A DNA stretch of 64,000 bases, taken from NCBI GenBank assembly GCA_003298465.1, contig QNGA01000003.1, forward strand, positions 372,001-436,000, given 5' to 3'. The first letter of the stretch is position 1. Each line of letters opens with the position of its first letter. Positions 1 to 8,514 of this stretch are shown here, one piece after another. Below the pieces are notes generated by a model, which was given only the letters and a program-made list of their open reading frames with translations, had not been told where the DNA came from and did no database searches. This stretch comes from a halophilic archaeon (lineage in GTDB: Archaea > Halobacteriota > Halobacteria > Halobacteriales > Haladaptataceae). The position numbers were made by a program, and so were the translations under genes.

Positions 1-521
1 TCCTCGATGGCCTCGATGGTCTCTGTCATCGTCGTCCCGCTGGTGATGGTGTCGTCGACGACGTAGCAGTCGCGGTCGCGGATCTGGGCGAAGTTGCGCG
101 AGAAGCTGCCGCCGTACTCGCCGTACTCCTCGATGTCGCCCTCCTCCCACTGGTGTTTCCGGGGGGCGTACGTCCCGAGGTCGGTGTCGAGTTCGCGCGC
201 CACCGTCGTCGCCAGCGGCGCACCGGCCTTCTCGATGCCGATGGTGAGGTCGACGTCCACCCCGTGTTTCGACAGCAGGTCGGCCATCGCCGCGCCGACG
301 TGCCCGAGGCGAGCGCTGTCCCGACCGACCGCGCTCCAGTCGACGTGGATGTCGTGCGGACCGCCCGACGGTTCGGGGGTCGTGGCCGTCGTCCCGCTGC
401 GTTCGACCAGCCAGCTCGCCGTCTCGCGCGAGACGTTCAGTTCGTCGGCTATCTCTCCCTTCGAGAGGCCGCGCTCGGTCAGTTCCGCCGCACTTTCGAT
501 GAGGTCGTCTACGTTCTTCAT
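1..521 (-). CDS. gfcR: GfcR-type sugar-catabolism regulator, 3' end cut by window edge
   Basis: Only the first 173 codons are inside the window; the C-terminus lies off the left edge. An N-terminal helix-turn-helix (about residues 8-40, with GLSKGEIADELNVS) is fused to a phosphoribosyltransferase-type domain carrying the PRPP-loop motif VVDDTITSGTT at 154-164. This is the architecture of the PyrE-like haloarchaeal regulator GfcR, known as an activator of sugar-degradation genes, rather than of a biosynthetic orotate phosphoribosyltransferase, which lacks the HTH. The ATG overlaps the TGA of the upstream gdh gene by 4 bp (ATGA), so the two are almost certainly co-transcribed. The adjacency fits control of the Entner-Doudoroff route, with PRPP or a sugar phosphate as possible effector (inference). 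Confidence 0.88.
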   Translation of the reverse strand, partial: MKNVDDLIESAAELTERGLSKGEIADELNVSRETASWLVERSGTTATTPEPSGGPHDIHVDWSAVGRDSARLGHVGAAMADLLSKHGVDVDLTIGIEKAGAPLATTVARELDTDLGTYAPRKHQWEEGDIEEYGEYGGSFSRNFAQIRDRDCYVVDDTITSGTTMTETIEAIE

Positions 522-1582
522 TGAGTGTGGAATTTAACCGCCGTCTTTATTGTCGTTTCGTCGTCCTCGAACGCCTGTTGGAACTCCGACACGTCGTGCG
601 CGCCGGTGACGAGGTCGTCGAGCAGCCAGGCCGGCAGGTCCGAAACCGTCTCCGCGGCGGCCTCGAAGTGGCGGCGTCCGGAGTTGACGCTGCCGACGAG
701 CGCCTTGTTCGTCATCACGAGTTCCCGGTGGAGGTCGCCGCCGTCGACCTCGAACGTCCACGAGTCGGGGACGCCCAGCAGCGCGGCGACGCCGTTCGGC
801 GCGAGCGCCCCGACGGACTCGAAGGCGTGTTTCGCGTACCCCGTCGCCTCGTAGACGAGGTCCATCGGTTCGTGGACGTCCGGAATCTCGGGGACCGGCG
901 TCTGCCGCGAGTCGACGTACGTCGCGCCGAGGTCCTCGACGACGTCGATGGTCGGGTCGGGACGGTCGCGCCGCCCGAGACAGTAGGTGCGCTCGAAGCG
1001 GTCGTCGAGCATGGCGAGGGTGAGCAGTCCGAGGCTGCCGTTGCCGAGCACGATGGCCGACTCGGGCCGCCAGTCGAACGCCGACCGCGAGGCCTCGGCG
1101 AGTTCCAGCGCCTTCTCGGAGATGCTGACGGGTTCGACGAGGAAGCCCCACTCCGCGAGCGAGTCGGGTATCGTGACGAGATACTCGGTCGGGCTGGTGA
1201 AGTACTCGCTCATGAACCCGTGCGCGCCGGAGATGCCGCGTTCGACGGTCTCGTCCGGCGGAGCCATGTCGGGCTGGCCGCGCTCGAACCACCCCGTCGG
1301 CCCGTCTGCGGGCGGTCGCCGGACCGTGGGGACGACGAGGTCGCCCTCGCGGAGGTCCGTTCCGTTCGGGTCGGCGACGACGCCGACGGCCTCGTGGCCG
1401 AGGACGAGGTGGTCGTCGTCCGCCGGCAGTTCGCCGTGGCGACCGGCGATGACCTCGTGGTCGGTGCCGTCGACGCCGACGCGAAGCGTCCGCACCAGTG
1501 CCTCCCCGGGGTCCGGGTCGGGCCGCGGTTTCTCTATCAGTTCGGGGGCCGTCTCGCCCCGTCGGAGTGCGACTGCTTCCAT
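518..1582 (-). CDS. gdh: glucose 1-dehydrogenase (zinc-type MDR)
   Basis: A 354-residue medium-chain dehydrogenase that oxidises glucose with NAD(P)+, first step of the haloarchaeal semi-phosphorylative Entner-Doudoroff pathway. Asp38, His63, Glu64 and Glu150 fall at the numbers I recall for the Haloferax mediterranei enzyme's zinc site, including Asp in place of the usual Cys38. The GHEAVG motif and the nucleotide-binding VLGNGSLGLL are visible. I chose the ATG at 1582 because the longer frame upstream runs through the promoter (TATA-like element at 1611-1620) and is not acidic. It forms an operon with gfcR through a 4-bp overlap. Galactose or another aldose could also be a substrate. Confidence 0.93.
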   Translation of the reverse strand: MEAVALRRGETAPELIEKPRPDPDPGEALVRTLRVGVDGTDHEVIAGRHGELPADDDHLVLGHEAVGVVADPNGTDLREGDLVVPTVRRPPADGPTGWFERGQPDMAPPDETVERGISGAHGFMSEYFTSPTEYLVTIPDSLAEWGFLVEPVSISEKALELAEASRSAFDWRPESAIVLGNGSLGLLTLAMLDDRFERTYCLGRRDRPDPTIDVVEDLGATYVDSRQTPVPEIPDVHEPMDLVYEATGYAKHAFESVGALAPNGVAALLGVPDSWTFEVDGGDLHRELVMTNKALVGSVNSGRRHFEAAAETVSDLPAWLLDDLVTGAHDVSEFQQAFEDDETTIKTAVKFHTQ

Positions 1583-1896
1583 ACCTCCCCCTCGTCTCCG
1601 CGAGGGCAAAAGATTTATTCTTTTTCGAGTAAATAGTTCGAATGCAGCGGATGGTCGCCCTCCGCCCGCAGCGTCGGCGCTCACGTCGACCCGAACGCCT
1701 GTCAGAACCGACGTCTCGACCATCCGCTCCGCCTGTCCTCTCGTCTACCGCTACGTCCAGCTCTCCATCGCTCTCCAGTCTGCTATCGCTACGCCACCAC
1801 GACGTCTCGCCATCGCCGCTCTCCTCCGTCGCTACGTCGCACGCCCGCCGGTCGACGGACGGACAGATTCACGTTCCGAGCAGTCGTACGTGACCT
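1583..1896. other. 314-bp intergenic region
   Basis: Apart from the gdh promoter near 1611-1642, I see no coding signal here. The part from about 1730 to 1850 is pyrimidine-rich with recurring 'tcgct' and 'ctctcc' words. The short reading frames it permits are arginine- and serine-rich and unlike the acidic proteins around them. The region separates divergent genes, so it should also hold the promoter of the + strand gene at 1897, though no clear TATA box is visible close to that start. Confidence 0.5.
1611..1642 (-). promoter_or_regulatory. gdh-gfcR promoter with upstream inverted repeat
   Basis: A TATA-like element (GAATAAATC on the minus strand, 1611-1620) lies 29-38 bp before the gdh ATG. 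Directly upstream, at 1624-1642, is a perfect inverted repeat TTCGA-N9-TCGAA. A site just upstream of the TATA/BRE region is where an archaeal activator would bind. GfcR, encoded in the same operon, is the obvious candidate (inference). Confidence 0.55.
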
Positions 1897-2883
1897 ATGG
1901 TAACGCTGTTCACCGCGATGCGGACGGCGCTGCTGGTCGCCGAACGCGACGACGACGGGGCGTGGACGGCCCGGCAGCGACTCGACGGCGAGGAGGTCGA
2001 ACCGGAGTGCGTCGCCGCCACGGGGTCGACGGTCCTCTGTGGCACCTTCGACGACGGACTGTATCGGTCGACGGACGGCGGCGAGTCGTTCGAGCGCGTC
2101 GGCGAGGGGACGGTCGGCGAGCGGGTGACGTCGCTATCGGTCGGCCCGGACGGGACGGTCTGGGCCGGCACGGAACCCAGTGCCGTCTACCGCTCCGGCG
2201 ACGACGGGGAGACCTGGACGGAGAAGGAGGGGCTGACCGACCTGCCGTCGGCGTCGGAGTGGTCGTTCCCGCCGCGACCCCACACCCACCACGTCCGGTG
2301 GATAGAGCCGGCTCCCGACGACCCCGACCACCTCTACGTCGGCATCGAGGCCGGCGCACTGGTCCAGACGCGCGACGGCGGCGAGACCTGGGAGGACCGC
2401 GTCCAGGGCGCGCGCCGGGACAACCACTCGCTGACGACCCACCCCGACGTCCCGGAGCGCGCGTGGGCGGCGGCCGGCGACGGGTACGCCGAGACCGACG
2501 ACGGCGGCGCGACCTGGGACCACCCCCAGGACGGACTGGGCCACCGCTACTGCTGGAGCGTCGCCGTCGACCCCGGCGACCCCGACACCGTCCTCCTGTC
2601 GAGCGCCAGCGGACCCCGCTCGGCGCACAGCGCGGACACCGCCGAGTCGTACGTCTACCGGAAACGCGGCGAGGAGTGGGAGCGCCTCGAGGGCCTGCCG
2701 ACCGGCGAGGGGGTGCTCCGGGCCGTGCTCGCGGCGGGGTCTGACGCGGGCGAGGCGTACGCCGCGAACAATCGCGGCCTGTTCCGGACCGGCGACGCGG
2801 GGACGACGTGGTCACGGCTGCCGGTCGACTGGCCCGCGGCGTTCGAGAGCCGGACGGTCCGCGGACTGGCCGTCGTCGACTGA
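1897..2883 (+). CDS. BNR/YVTN-type beta-propeller protein
   Basis: A 328-residue protein built of repeated blades with signatures such as STDGGESFERV, SGDDGETWTEKEGL, TRDGGETWED and RTGDAGTTWSRL. These are Asp-box (BNR) motifs S-x-D-x-G-x-T/S-W as in sialidase-like and Ycf48-like propellers. There is no signal peptide or membrane segment, so it is probably cytoplasmic. Haloarchaeal homologues are usually annotated as WD40/YVTN/BNR-repeat or 'glycosyl hydrolase' proteins, but I see no sialidase catalytic set, so an enzymatic role is unsupported. It stands alone, divergent from gdh. Confidence 0.75.
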   Translation: MVTLFTAMRTALLVAERDDDGAWTARQRLDGEEVEPECVAATGSTVLCGTFDDGLYRSTDGGESFERVGEGTVGERVTSLSVGPDGTVWAGTEPSAVYRSGDDGETWTEKEGLTDLPSASEWSFPPRPHTHHVRWIEPAPDDPDHLYVGIEAGALVQTRDGGETWEDRVQGARRDNHSLTTHPDVPERAWAAAGDGYAETDDGGATWDHPQDGLGHRYCWSVAVDPGDPDTVLLSSASGPRSAHSADTAESYVYRKRGEEWERLEGLPTGEGVLRAVLAAGSDAGEAYAANNRGLFRTGDAGTTWSRLPVDWPAAFESRTVRGLAVVD

Positions 2884-2910
2884 CGAGCGGAAAAGGAACG
2901 AGGGAGTCGG

Positions 2911-3264
2911 TTAGCTTCCCGTCAGCGTCACGTCTTCGAGGTGGACGCCCACGTTCTCGACGACTATCGTCGTCCGGCCGAACTCGTACGTCTCGCCGTC
3001 GACGGTTATCGTCACGCCGTCTATCGTCGTCTTCGATTTCTCGACGGTGAACGTCCGGTCCTCGACGGTCGCGCTCGGAAGGCCCTCCCCCGAGATGGTC
3101 GTGTCCGAGACGGTGACCGTCGCGTCGCTGATGGTGATGTGCTGGCTACCGATTCTGGTCGTGTCCCCGTTGTTGCCCCCGCCGGCCGTCGCCGTGGCGA
3201 CGCCGCCGCCGAGCAGAAGCGCGCAGGCGAGTGCGGTCACGAGGAGTCTTCGCGTCGTTCGCAT
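2911..3264 (-). CDS. small exported protein of unknown function
   Basis: A 117-residue product starting MRTTRRLLVTALACALLLG, a Sec-type signal peptide with a basic N-region, hydrophobic core and AXA-like end (ATATAGG) near residue 29. The mature part is about 85 residues of short alternating beta-like segments rich in Thr and Val (ISDATVTVSD, TIDGVTITVDG), suggesting a small beta-solenoid or beta-sandwich. An in-frame upstream start exists at 3324, but it would place the signal peptide internally, so I chose 3264. I do not recognise the family. Confidence 0.65.
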   Translation of the reverse strand: MRTTRRLLVTALACALLLGGGVATATAGGGNNGDTTRIGSQHITISDATVTVSDTTISGEGLPSATVEDRTFTVEKSKTTIDGVTITVDGETYEFGRTTIVVENVGVHLEDVTLTGS

Positions 3265-3432
3265 GGCGTCCCGGGGTTCGACCGGGGCCGGAAAAAGGAC
3301 GGGTGTCGGTTCAGTGGCGTTCACGCCGAATCTGCGTCGGCTTACGCCGGACAGTCGGGGCCTGAACGCCGTCGACCGGCGACCGACCGGTCGCCGACCG
3401 GGTTAAGCCGGCCCTGACCGCGTCGACCGACC

Positions 3433-5031
3433 TCACTCGGCGGCGATGACGTCGTCGATGCGGACGATCATCGTCGCGGACTCGGTCGCGCTCTCGACGG
3501 CCTCGCGCTTGACGGCGGCCGGGTCGAGCACGCCCTTCTCGACGGGGTCGGCGATCTCGCCCGTCTCGCCGGTCGAGATGATGCCGGCGCGGCCCTCCTC
3601 GTCGTCGTTGGCGGCGCGCAGGTCCACCAGCGCGTCGATGGGGTCCATGCCGGTGTTCTCGGCGAGCGTGCGGGGCAGCACCTCGACGGCGTCGGCGAAC
3701 GCCTCGACGGCGAGCTGCTTGCGGCCCTCGATGCCGGCGGCCTCGTCGCGGATGCGCGAGGCGAGGTTTATCTCGGTCGCGCCCGCGCCGGGGACGACGC
3801 CGCCCGTGTCGACGGCGGCGGTGACGACGTCCAGCGCGTCCTCGAGGGCGCGTTCGAGTTCGTCGATGACGTGTTCGGTGCCGCCGCGGACGAAGACGGT
3901 GACGGTCTGGGCCTCCGCGCCGCCCTCCACGAACACGCGGTCGTCGTCCTCGTACTTCTCCACGCGGACGCTGTCGGCGTGACCGAGTTCGTCGTCCTCT
4001 ATCTCGTCCGGCTTGCTGGTGCGCTGGCCGCCGGTCGTCTGGGCGATGGTGGTCGTCGTGTCGTCGTCGACGTCCTCGAACGCGAGGATACCGTTCTCGG
4101 CGAGATACGCCGCGGTGCGGTCGTCGATGGAGGAGTGCGAGAAGACGACGTCGACGCCGGCATCGGCGATGGCGTCGGCGAGTTCGCGGAGCTGACGGTC
4201 CTCGGCGTCCATCGCGGCCGTGAGCTGGTCGACGTCCTCGACCGTGTACTCCGCGTCGACTTCCGTCTCGCGGACGCCGAACGTGCCGTCGGTCGCGAGG
4301 ACCGTGGCGTCCTCGACCGAGCGCGGCATGTTCTTGTGTGCCGGCTCGGCGTCCTCGACGAGGCCCTCGACCAGTTCCGTCGCGCTGGAACTCGCGCCGA
4401 CCTGCGTGTGGACGCGCACGGCGTCGCGGTCGACGCCGTCCTCGCGCTCTGCGCGGCGGATGGCGTCGACGACGACCTCGGCGAGGCGCTCGGTCGTCAC
4501 GTCGCCGGTGCCCTTGCCCGTCATGCTGGACTCGGCGACCTGCCGGAGGAGGTCGTCGTCGACGTCGCCCTCCAGGGAGAGGTCGTCGACGACGTCCATG
4601 GCGATGCCGCGGGCCTGGGCGTACCCCTCGACGATGGTCGTCGGATGCACGTCCTGTTCGAGGAGGTCCTCGGCCTTCGCGAGCAGTTCGCCGGCGAGCA
4701 CGGCCGCGGTCGTCGTACCGTCGCCGACCTCTTCCTCCTGGGTCTCGGCGACCTCGACGATCATCTGGGCGGCGGGGTGCTCGATGTCCATCGTGTTCAG
4801 GATGGTCGCCCCGTCGTTCGTGATCGTCACGTCGCCGTCGTCGGTGACGAGCATCTTGTCCATCCCGCGGGGGCCGAGCGTCGTGCGTACCGATTCGCTG
4901 ACGGCTTTCCCAGCCGATATGTTCGACGACTGGGCGTCCTCGCCCTGCGTTCGCTGGCTGTCCTCGCTGAGGATGAACATCGGTCGTCCACCTCGTCCCA
5001 TGCGCCGCTGTCCCTGACCTGATCCTGACAT
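3433..5031 (-). CDS. thermosome (group II chaperonin) subunit
   Basis: A 532-residue CCT/thermosome subunit that folds cytosolic proteins in an ATP-driven double-ring complex. It has the equatorial ATP-binding motifs [18 protein letters not shown] and [15 protein letters not shown], the apical domain in the middle, and [11 protein letters not shown] plus [14 protein letters not shown] in the C-terminal equatorial half. It ends in acidic and Ala residues (DDVIAAE). I chose the ATG at 5031 ([12 protein letters not shown]) because it follows a strong TATA box; the longer frame to 5100 crosses that promoter and is basic. Haloarchaea usually have two or three paralogues (Cct1-3) and I cannot say which this is. 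Confidence 0.96.
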   Translation of the reverse strand: MSGSGQGQRRMGRGGRPMFILSEDSQRTQGEDAQSSNISAGKAVSESVRTTLGPRGMDKMLVTDDGDVTITNDGATILNTMDIEHPAAQMIVEVAETQEEEVGDGTTTAAVLAGELLAKAEDLLEQDVHPTTIVEGYAQARGIAMDVVDDLSLEGDVDDDLLRQVAESSMTGKGTGDVTTERLAEVVVDAIRRAEREDGVDRDAVRVHTQVGASSSATELVEGLVEDAEPAHKNMPRSVEDATVLATDGTFGVRETEVDAEYTVEDVDQLTAAMDAEDRQLRELADAIADAGVDVVFSHSSIDDRTAAYLAENGILAFEDVDDDTTTTIAQTTGGQRTSKPDEIEDDELGHADSVRVEKYEDDDRVFVEGGAEAQTVTVFVRGGTEHVIDELERALEDALDVVTAAVDTGGVVPGAGATEINLASRIRDEAAGIEGRKQLAVEAFADAVEVLPRTLAENTGMDPIDALVDLRAANDDEEGRAGIISTGETGEIADPVEKGVLDPAAVKREAVESATESATMIVRIDDVIAAE

Positions 5032-5052
5032 CGTGTTAAACGATGTTTGATA

Positions 5053-5070
5053 TTCTATATATATTTTTCT
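5053..5070 (-). promoter_or_regulatory. TATA box of the thermosome gene
   Basis: A very AT-rich block (TATATATAG core on the minus strand) lies 22-39 bp upstream of the thermosome ATG in otherwise GC-rich DNA. This is consistent with a strong archaeal promoter and a very short or absent 5' leader. Thermosome promoters in haloarchaea are known to be heat-responsive; no separate heat-shock element is obvious by eye. Confidence 0.7.
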
Positions 5071-5151
5071 ATCCCGATGCGCCCCGTCACGCCGAGACAC
5101 ACGTCTTCTAACCGATAACTACAAACGGGGATACGGTAGAAAGACGAGTCG

Positions 5152-5970
5152 ATGCTGGAACTGGAGCACCGCTTTCGCGTCGTCGACGTTCACTCCCGAC
5201 TCACGCTCGACGATGCGGTGACGGCGCGCGGGCGAGCCATCTCGCCCGAGAAACTGGAGCGCGAGATGCACCAGGCGGGCGTCGTCGCGGCCGTCGTCTT
5301 CGCCGGTCCGCGAGAGGGGAAGAGCTACCTGAAAGCGAACAACGCCGTCGCCCGGCGGAGCGTCGACCGACCGTTCGTCGCGTTCGCCCGCATCGACGGT
5401 CCGCGGGACCCGACCGGCGGCGCGACCGCCCGCCTCCGGAACCTCGGCGCGCGCCGCAAGGACCACCACACCTCGCCGGAGGACGTCGAACAGTACGCCT
5501 ACGACGACCGCTTTCACGGATTCAAACTCGACCCCGTCTCCGACGGCCTCCCGACCGACGACGTGCTCGACCGACTGGAGGACGTCGACCTCCCCGTGCT
5601 CGTCCGCGCGGGACGGGGCTTCCCGCCCGCCTCGGCGGCCGAGACGCTGCTCGACCGGTCGTTCCCCGTGGTCCTCTCGCACTTCGGCGGCTTCCCTCTC
5701 GACCGCGACCTGATGGACGACGCCATCGACCTGCTGGCCGACAACGACGACTGCTACCTCGACACGAGCTTCGTCCGCTACCGCGAACCGCTGGAGCGGG
5801 CCGTCATGGAACATCCCGACCGCGTGCTGTTCGGCAGCGGCGCGCCCAGCGCCCATCCGAACGTCGCCGTCATGGAGGTCCTCACCCTGGACGTGCCCGA
5901 GGACGCGATGCGGAAGGTGTTCTCCAGGAACCCCTCGCGGGTCGTCGACGGCCTCGCTCCCGAACACTAG
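5152..5970 (+). CDS. amidohydrolase-2-type TIM-barrel hydrolase
   Basis: A 272-residue protein resembling COG2159/amidohydrolase-2 metal-dependent hydrolases. It begins with a barrel strand FRVVDVHSRL, where the family usually has DxHxH, so the second histidine of that motif is replaced. Later come FHGFKLDPVSDGLPTDD, PVVLSHFGGFPLD (conserved His), DCYLDTSF, RVLFGSGAPSAHPNVAV and the family-typical C-terminal VFSRNPSRVV. With the first motif degraded, metal binding and catalytic activity are uncertain. It is divergent from the thermosome gene, with starts 120 bp apart. The substrate is unknown. Confidence 0.72.
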   Translation: MLELEHRFRVVDVHSRLTLDDAVTARGRAISPEKLEREMHQAGVVAAVVFAGPREGKSYLKANNAVARRSVDRPFVAFARIDGPRDPTGGATARLRNLGARRKDHHTSPEDVEQYAYDDRFHGFKLDPVSDGLPTDDVLDRLEDVDLPVLVRAGRGFPPASAAETLLDRSFPVVLSHFGGFPLDRDLMDDAIDLLADNDDCYLDTSFVRYREPLERAVMEHPDRVLFGSGAPSAHPNVAVMEVLTLDVPEDAMRKVFSRNPSRVVDGLAPEH

Positions 5971-6014
5971 AACTCGGCTTCGACGCTCGCGGCCGTTCGC
6001 GTACCGTCCGAACC

Positions 6015-6914
6015 TCAGCGCCAGTCGTATCGCTCGACGGCGCGGTCGGAGCGGGAGGAGAGTCCGGCGGGATTCCGCGACTCGCTCCGGTCGGCGAACC
6101 GCGCTCGCAACCCGTCCACGGCGCCGAGAACGATGCTTCCGACGACCTGCTTGCCACCCCCGAACCACAGTGACGGTTCGGCGTCGCCGGCGACCACCTC
6201 GCGGGCGACTGACCGGGCGTCCGCGAGCGCGTCCCGGAACGTTCGCCGGAACACCGTCAGCCGCGGGCCGTAGTTCTTCACCATCCGGTAGGCGAGCGCG
6301 CGGTACTTCACCCCCCAGTCGCGCTCGACGCTCTCGCCGTCGTCGTCCGACTCGACGCAGACCGACGACGACCAGGTGACCGCGCGGTCCTGGCCGGCGA
6401 GTCGGTGCGCGCAGTCGCGCGCGCCGCCGGTCTGGAGGTTCTCGTCGAAGCCGTCGACCGATTCCAGCGTCTCGCGCTCGAACGCGACGTTCTCGCCGGC
6501 GAAGTAGGTCACGTCGCGGCCGGCGATGGTCCGCGTCTCGACCGACTCGGTGGTCATCCCCGCCCGGACGGCCCGGTGGACGGGACCGGTCACTACCGTC
6601 GCGCCGTCGTCCATCGCCGCCGCGACGCCGTCGCGCCACGTCTCCTCGACGGTCACGTCGTGGCCGACCAGCGCGACGACGTCCCCCGTCGACTCGGCGA
6701 TACCGGCGTTGCGGGCGACGTTGAGGTTCCGTTCGGACACCTCGACCAGCGCGCTCACGTCGTCGCGCTCGCGTAGCATCCCCGTGGTGCCGTCGGCCGA
6801 CGGGCCGTTGACCACGACGACTTCGGCGTTCGGGACGCGCTCGGCGAGTGCGTCGAGGCACGCGCGGAGACGGTCCCGGCCGTTGAGCGTGGGAACCACC
6901 ACGGAGAGGTCCAT
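6015..6914 (-). CDS. family-2-like glycosyltransferase
   Basis: A 299-residue GT-A fold protein starting MDLSVVVPTLNGRDRLRACLDAL, followed by EVVVVNGPSADGT and the ERNLNVARNAGI segment typical of GT2 enzymes. At the position of the metal-binding DxD the sequence reads ALVGHDVTV, so the usual first Asp is replaced. There is no membrane segment. It lies 60 bp downstream of the methyltransferase gene on the same strand and may share its transcript, hinting at modification of a glycan or lipid (inference). Donor and acceptor are unknown. Confidence 0.82.
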   Translation of the reverse strand: MDLSVVVPTLNGRDRLRACLDALAERVPNAEVVVVNGPSADGTTGMLRERDDVSALVEVSERNLNVARNAGIAESTGDVVALVGHDVTVEETWRDGVAAAMDDGATVVTGPVHRAVRAGMTTESVETRTIAGRDVTYFAGENVAFERETLESVDGFDENLQTGGARDCAHRLAGQDRAVTWSSSVCVESDDDGESVERDWGVKYRALAYRMVKNYGPRLTVFRRTFRDALADARSVAREVVAGDAEPSLWFGGGKQVVGSIVLGAVDGLRARFADRSESRNPAGLSSRSDRAVERYDWR

Positions 6915-6974
6915 ACCGCCCTCTCATATCCCGAACCCGTAAAAGCGCTCCGGGACCGTACTACTACTTCGGGA

Positions 6975-7682
6975 TCACTCGACCGCCGTATTCCAGTAGG
7001 AGACCGAGGCGAGACTGTCGCCGACCGGGGTTTCGACGAGAGTCGTGTCGATGTCGCGGAAGCGACTCGCCACGCTGTCCGGCATCTTCCGGTAGAAGCC
7101 GTACGGCAGCACCCAGTCGTGTTCGGCACCGATGAGCGTGAGCCCCGTCTCGTCGAGCAGCTTCTCCACGTCGTCGGGCGAGTAGAGCCGGGACCCCATC
7201 GGCAGCAGCCAGTTGTAGAGGCTCCGGGTGCTCGGCCCGGCGAACGTGTCGAAGAAGACCTGTTCCTTGGCGACCCGCCGCATCTCGCTCAGGAACGTCG
7301 CGGGGGTGTCCGCGAGGTGGAAGAATCGCATGGCCAGGACGACGTCGAAGTGGTCGTCCGGAAACGGCAGTCGACCGGCGTCGCCACGCATGAACTCCAG
7401 GTGGTCGGCGACGCCCGCGTTGCGCGCCTTCCGCCGCCCCTGCTGGAGCATCGGCCCGGAGATGTCGAGTCCGACGATGTTCGCGCCCCGTTCCGCGAGC
7501 ATGACCGTGAATCGGCCGGTGCCGCAGGCGATTTCGAGAACGTTCTTCTCGTCGACGGGGCCCAGCGCGTCGAGCACCGCTTGCTTCTCTCGCCGGTCGA
7601 TGAGTCGTCCCCCGCGAGAGAATCGCTTCTCTTCGTACTCCTCGGCGACCTCCGTGGCCTGATACCACTCCTGCCCCTTCAC
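6975..7682 (-). CDS. class I SAM-dependent methyltransferase (GTG start)
   Basis: A 235-residue Methyltransf_11/25-type enzyme with motif I NVLEIACGTGRFTVML, the acidic end of beta2 IVGLDIS, DAGRLPFPDDHFDVVLAMRFFHL (motifs II-III) and a C-terminal cap. I chose the GTG at 7682 (VKGQEWYQATEVAEEYEE) because the conserved N-terminal helix begins there and a TATA-like element sits 33-40 bp upstream. The longer frame to 7928 is arginine-rich and crosses that promoter. It probably forms a unit with the glycosyltransferase 60 bp downstream. The substrate is not identifiable. Confidence 0.85.
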   Translation of the reverse strand: MKGQEWYQATEVAEEYEEKRFSRGGRLIDRREKQAVLDALGPVDEKNVLEIACGTGRFTVMLAERGANIVGLDISGPMLQQGRRKARNAGVADHLEFMRGDAGRLPFPDDHFDVVLAMRFFHLADTPATFLSEMRRVAKEQVFFDTFAGPSTRSLYNWLLPMGSRLYSPDDVEKLLDETGLTLIGAEHDWVLPYGFYRKMPDSVASRFRDIDTTLVETPVGDSLASVSYWNTAVE

Positions 7683-7714
7683 GCTTCTCTCACACGGGAA
7701 TACTCCGCCGGGGG

Positions 7715-7722
7715 GATAAAAT
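7715..7722 (-). promoter_or_regulatory. TATA-like element for the GTG-start methyltransferase
   Basis: Minus-strand ATTTTATCC lies 33-40 bp before the GTG start at 7682, giving a short leader. This supports the shorter gene model. Confidence 0.5.
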
Positions 7723-7959
7723 GGTACTGAATGCGGCTCGCCGGGGGAGTGTCGCCGGAGCGCCAGGATGGTCGTGGCGGCGCGCGACCGACGATAAACC
7801 AGAGAGAGCGATATAGAATCTCCGCTGGTCGCGACGAGCGACCGACCCGACGTCCGGGCGGGACGGCGACGAGGCGCTCGTCTGAGAGCCCGACCCCGAG
7901 TAGTTCGGGGCCTGCTCGCGGCCGGCACGCCTTTCCGGTCCGGCGGTCAGTGTTCACAC

Positions 7960-8433
7960 ATGGGTGAGTTCTCCGTCCGAACGTCCGCGTTCACGCACGG
8001 CGAGGCGATACAGACGAAGTTCACCTGCGAGGGCGACGACGTCTCCCCGTCGCTCACCGTCGGGGACGTTCCCGACGGCGCCGAGTCGCTGGCGGTGGTC
8101 GTCGACGACCCTGACGCGCCGACCGCCACGTTCACGCACTGGTTGCTCTGGAACCTCCCGCCGGACACCGTCGAGATTCACGAGGACGTCCCCCAGACGG
8201 AGACGGTGGGGACGCTCGACGGGGTGGTGCAGGGGACGAACGACTTCGGCGAACTCGGCTACCGCGGCCCCTGCCCGCCGGAGGGCGACGGTCCCCACGA
8301 GTACCGGTTCACGGCCGTCGCGCTCGATACGACGCTCGACCTCGACCCGGGAGCGAAGCGCCGGGACCTCGACGACGCGATGGAGGGTGCGGAGATAGCC
8401 AGCGCCCGGTTCACCGGTACGTTCGAGCGCTGA
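7960..8433 (+). CDS. YbhB/YbcL-type PEBP (Raf-kinase-inhibitor-like) protein
   Basis: A 157-residue cytosolic phosphatidylethanolamine-binding-protein homologue of the usual prokaryotic length. Characteristic motifs are TKFTCEGDDVSPSL, AVVVDDPDAPTATFTHWLLWNLPPD (the DPDAP and HW signature), GTNDFGELGYRGPCPPEGDGPHEYRFTAVALD and a C-terminal ASARFTGTF. The biochemical role of prokaryotic members is not established; some are proposed to bind small phospho-ligands. It is a single gene, divergent from the methyltransferase. Confidence 0.92.
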   Translation: MGEFSVRTSAFTHGEAIQTKFTCEGDDVSPSLTVGDVPDGAESLAVVVDDPDAPTATFTHWLLWNLPPDTVEIHEDVPQTETVGTLDGVVQGTNDFGELGYRGPCPPEGDGPHEYRFTAVALDTTLDLDPGAKRRDLDDAMEGAEIASARFTGTFER

Positions 8434-8514
8434 CGCCCGGACGCCGTTTCGGACCGCCGGTCGCGACGACCACCCTCCGCAATCGATTTACCCGGTCCGC
8501 GCCAATCCGGGCGC

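Noticed and set aside
3871..5022. 383-codon + strand frame opposite the thermosome gene
   Set aside because: Antisense shadow of a highly conserved gene.
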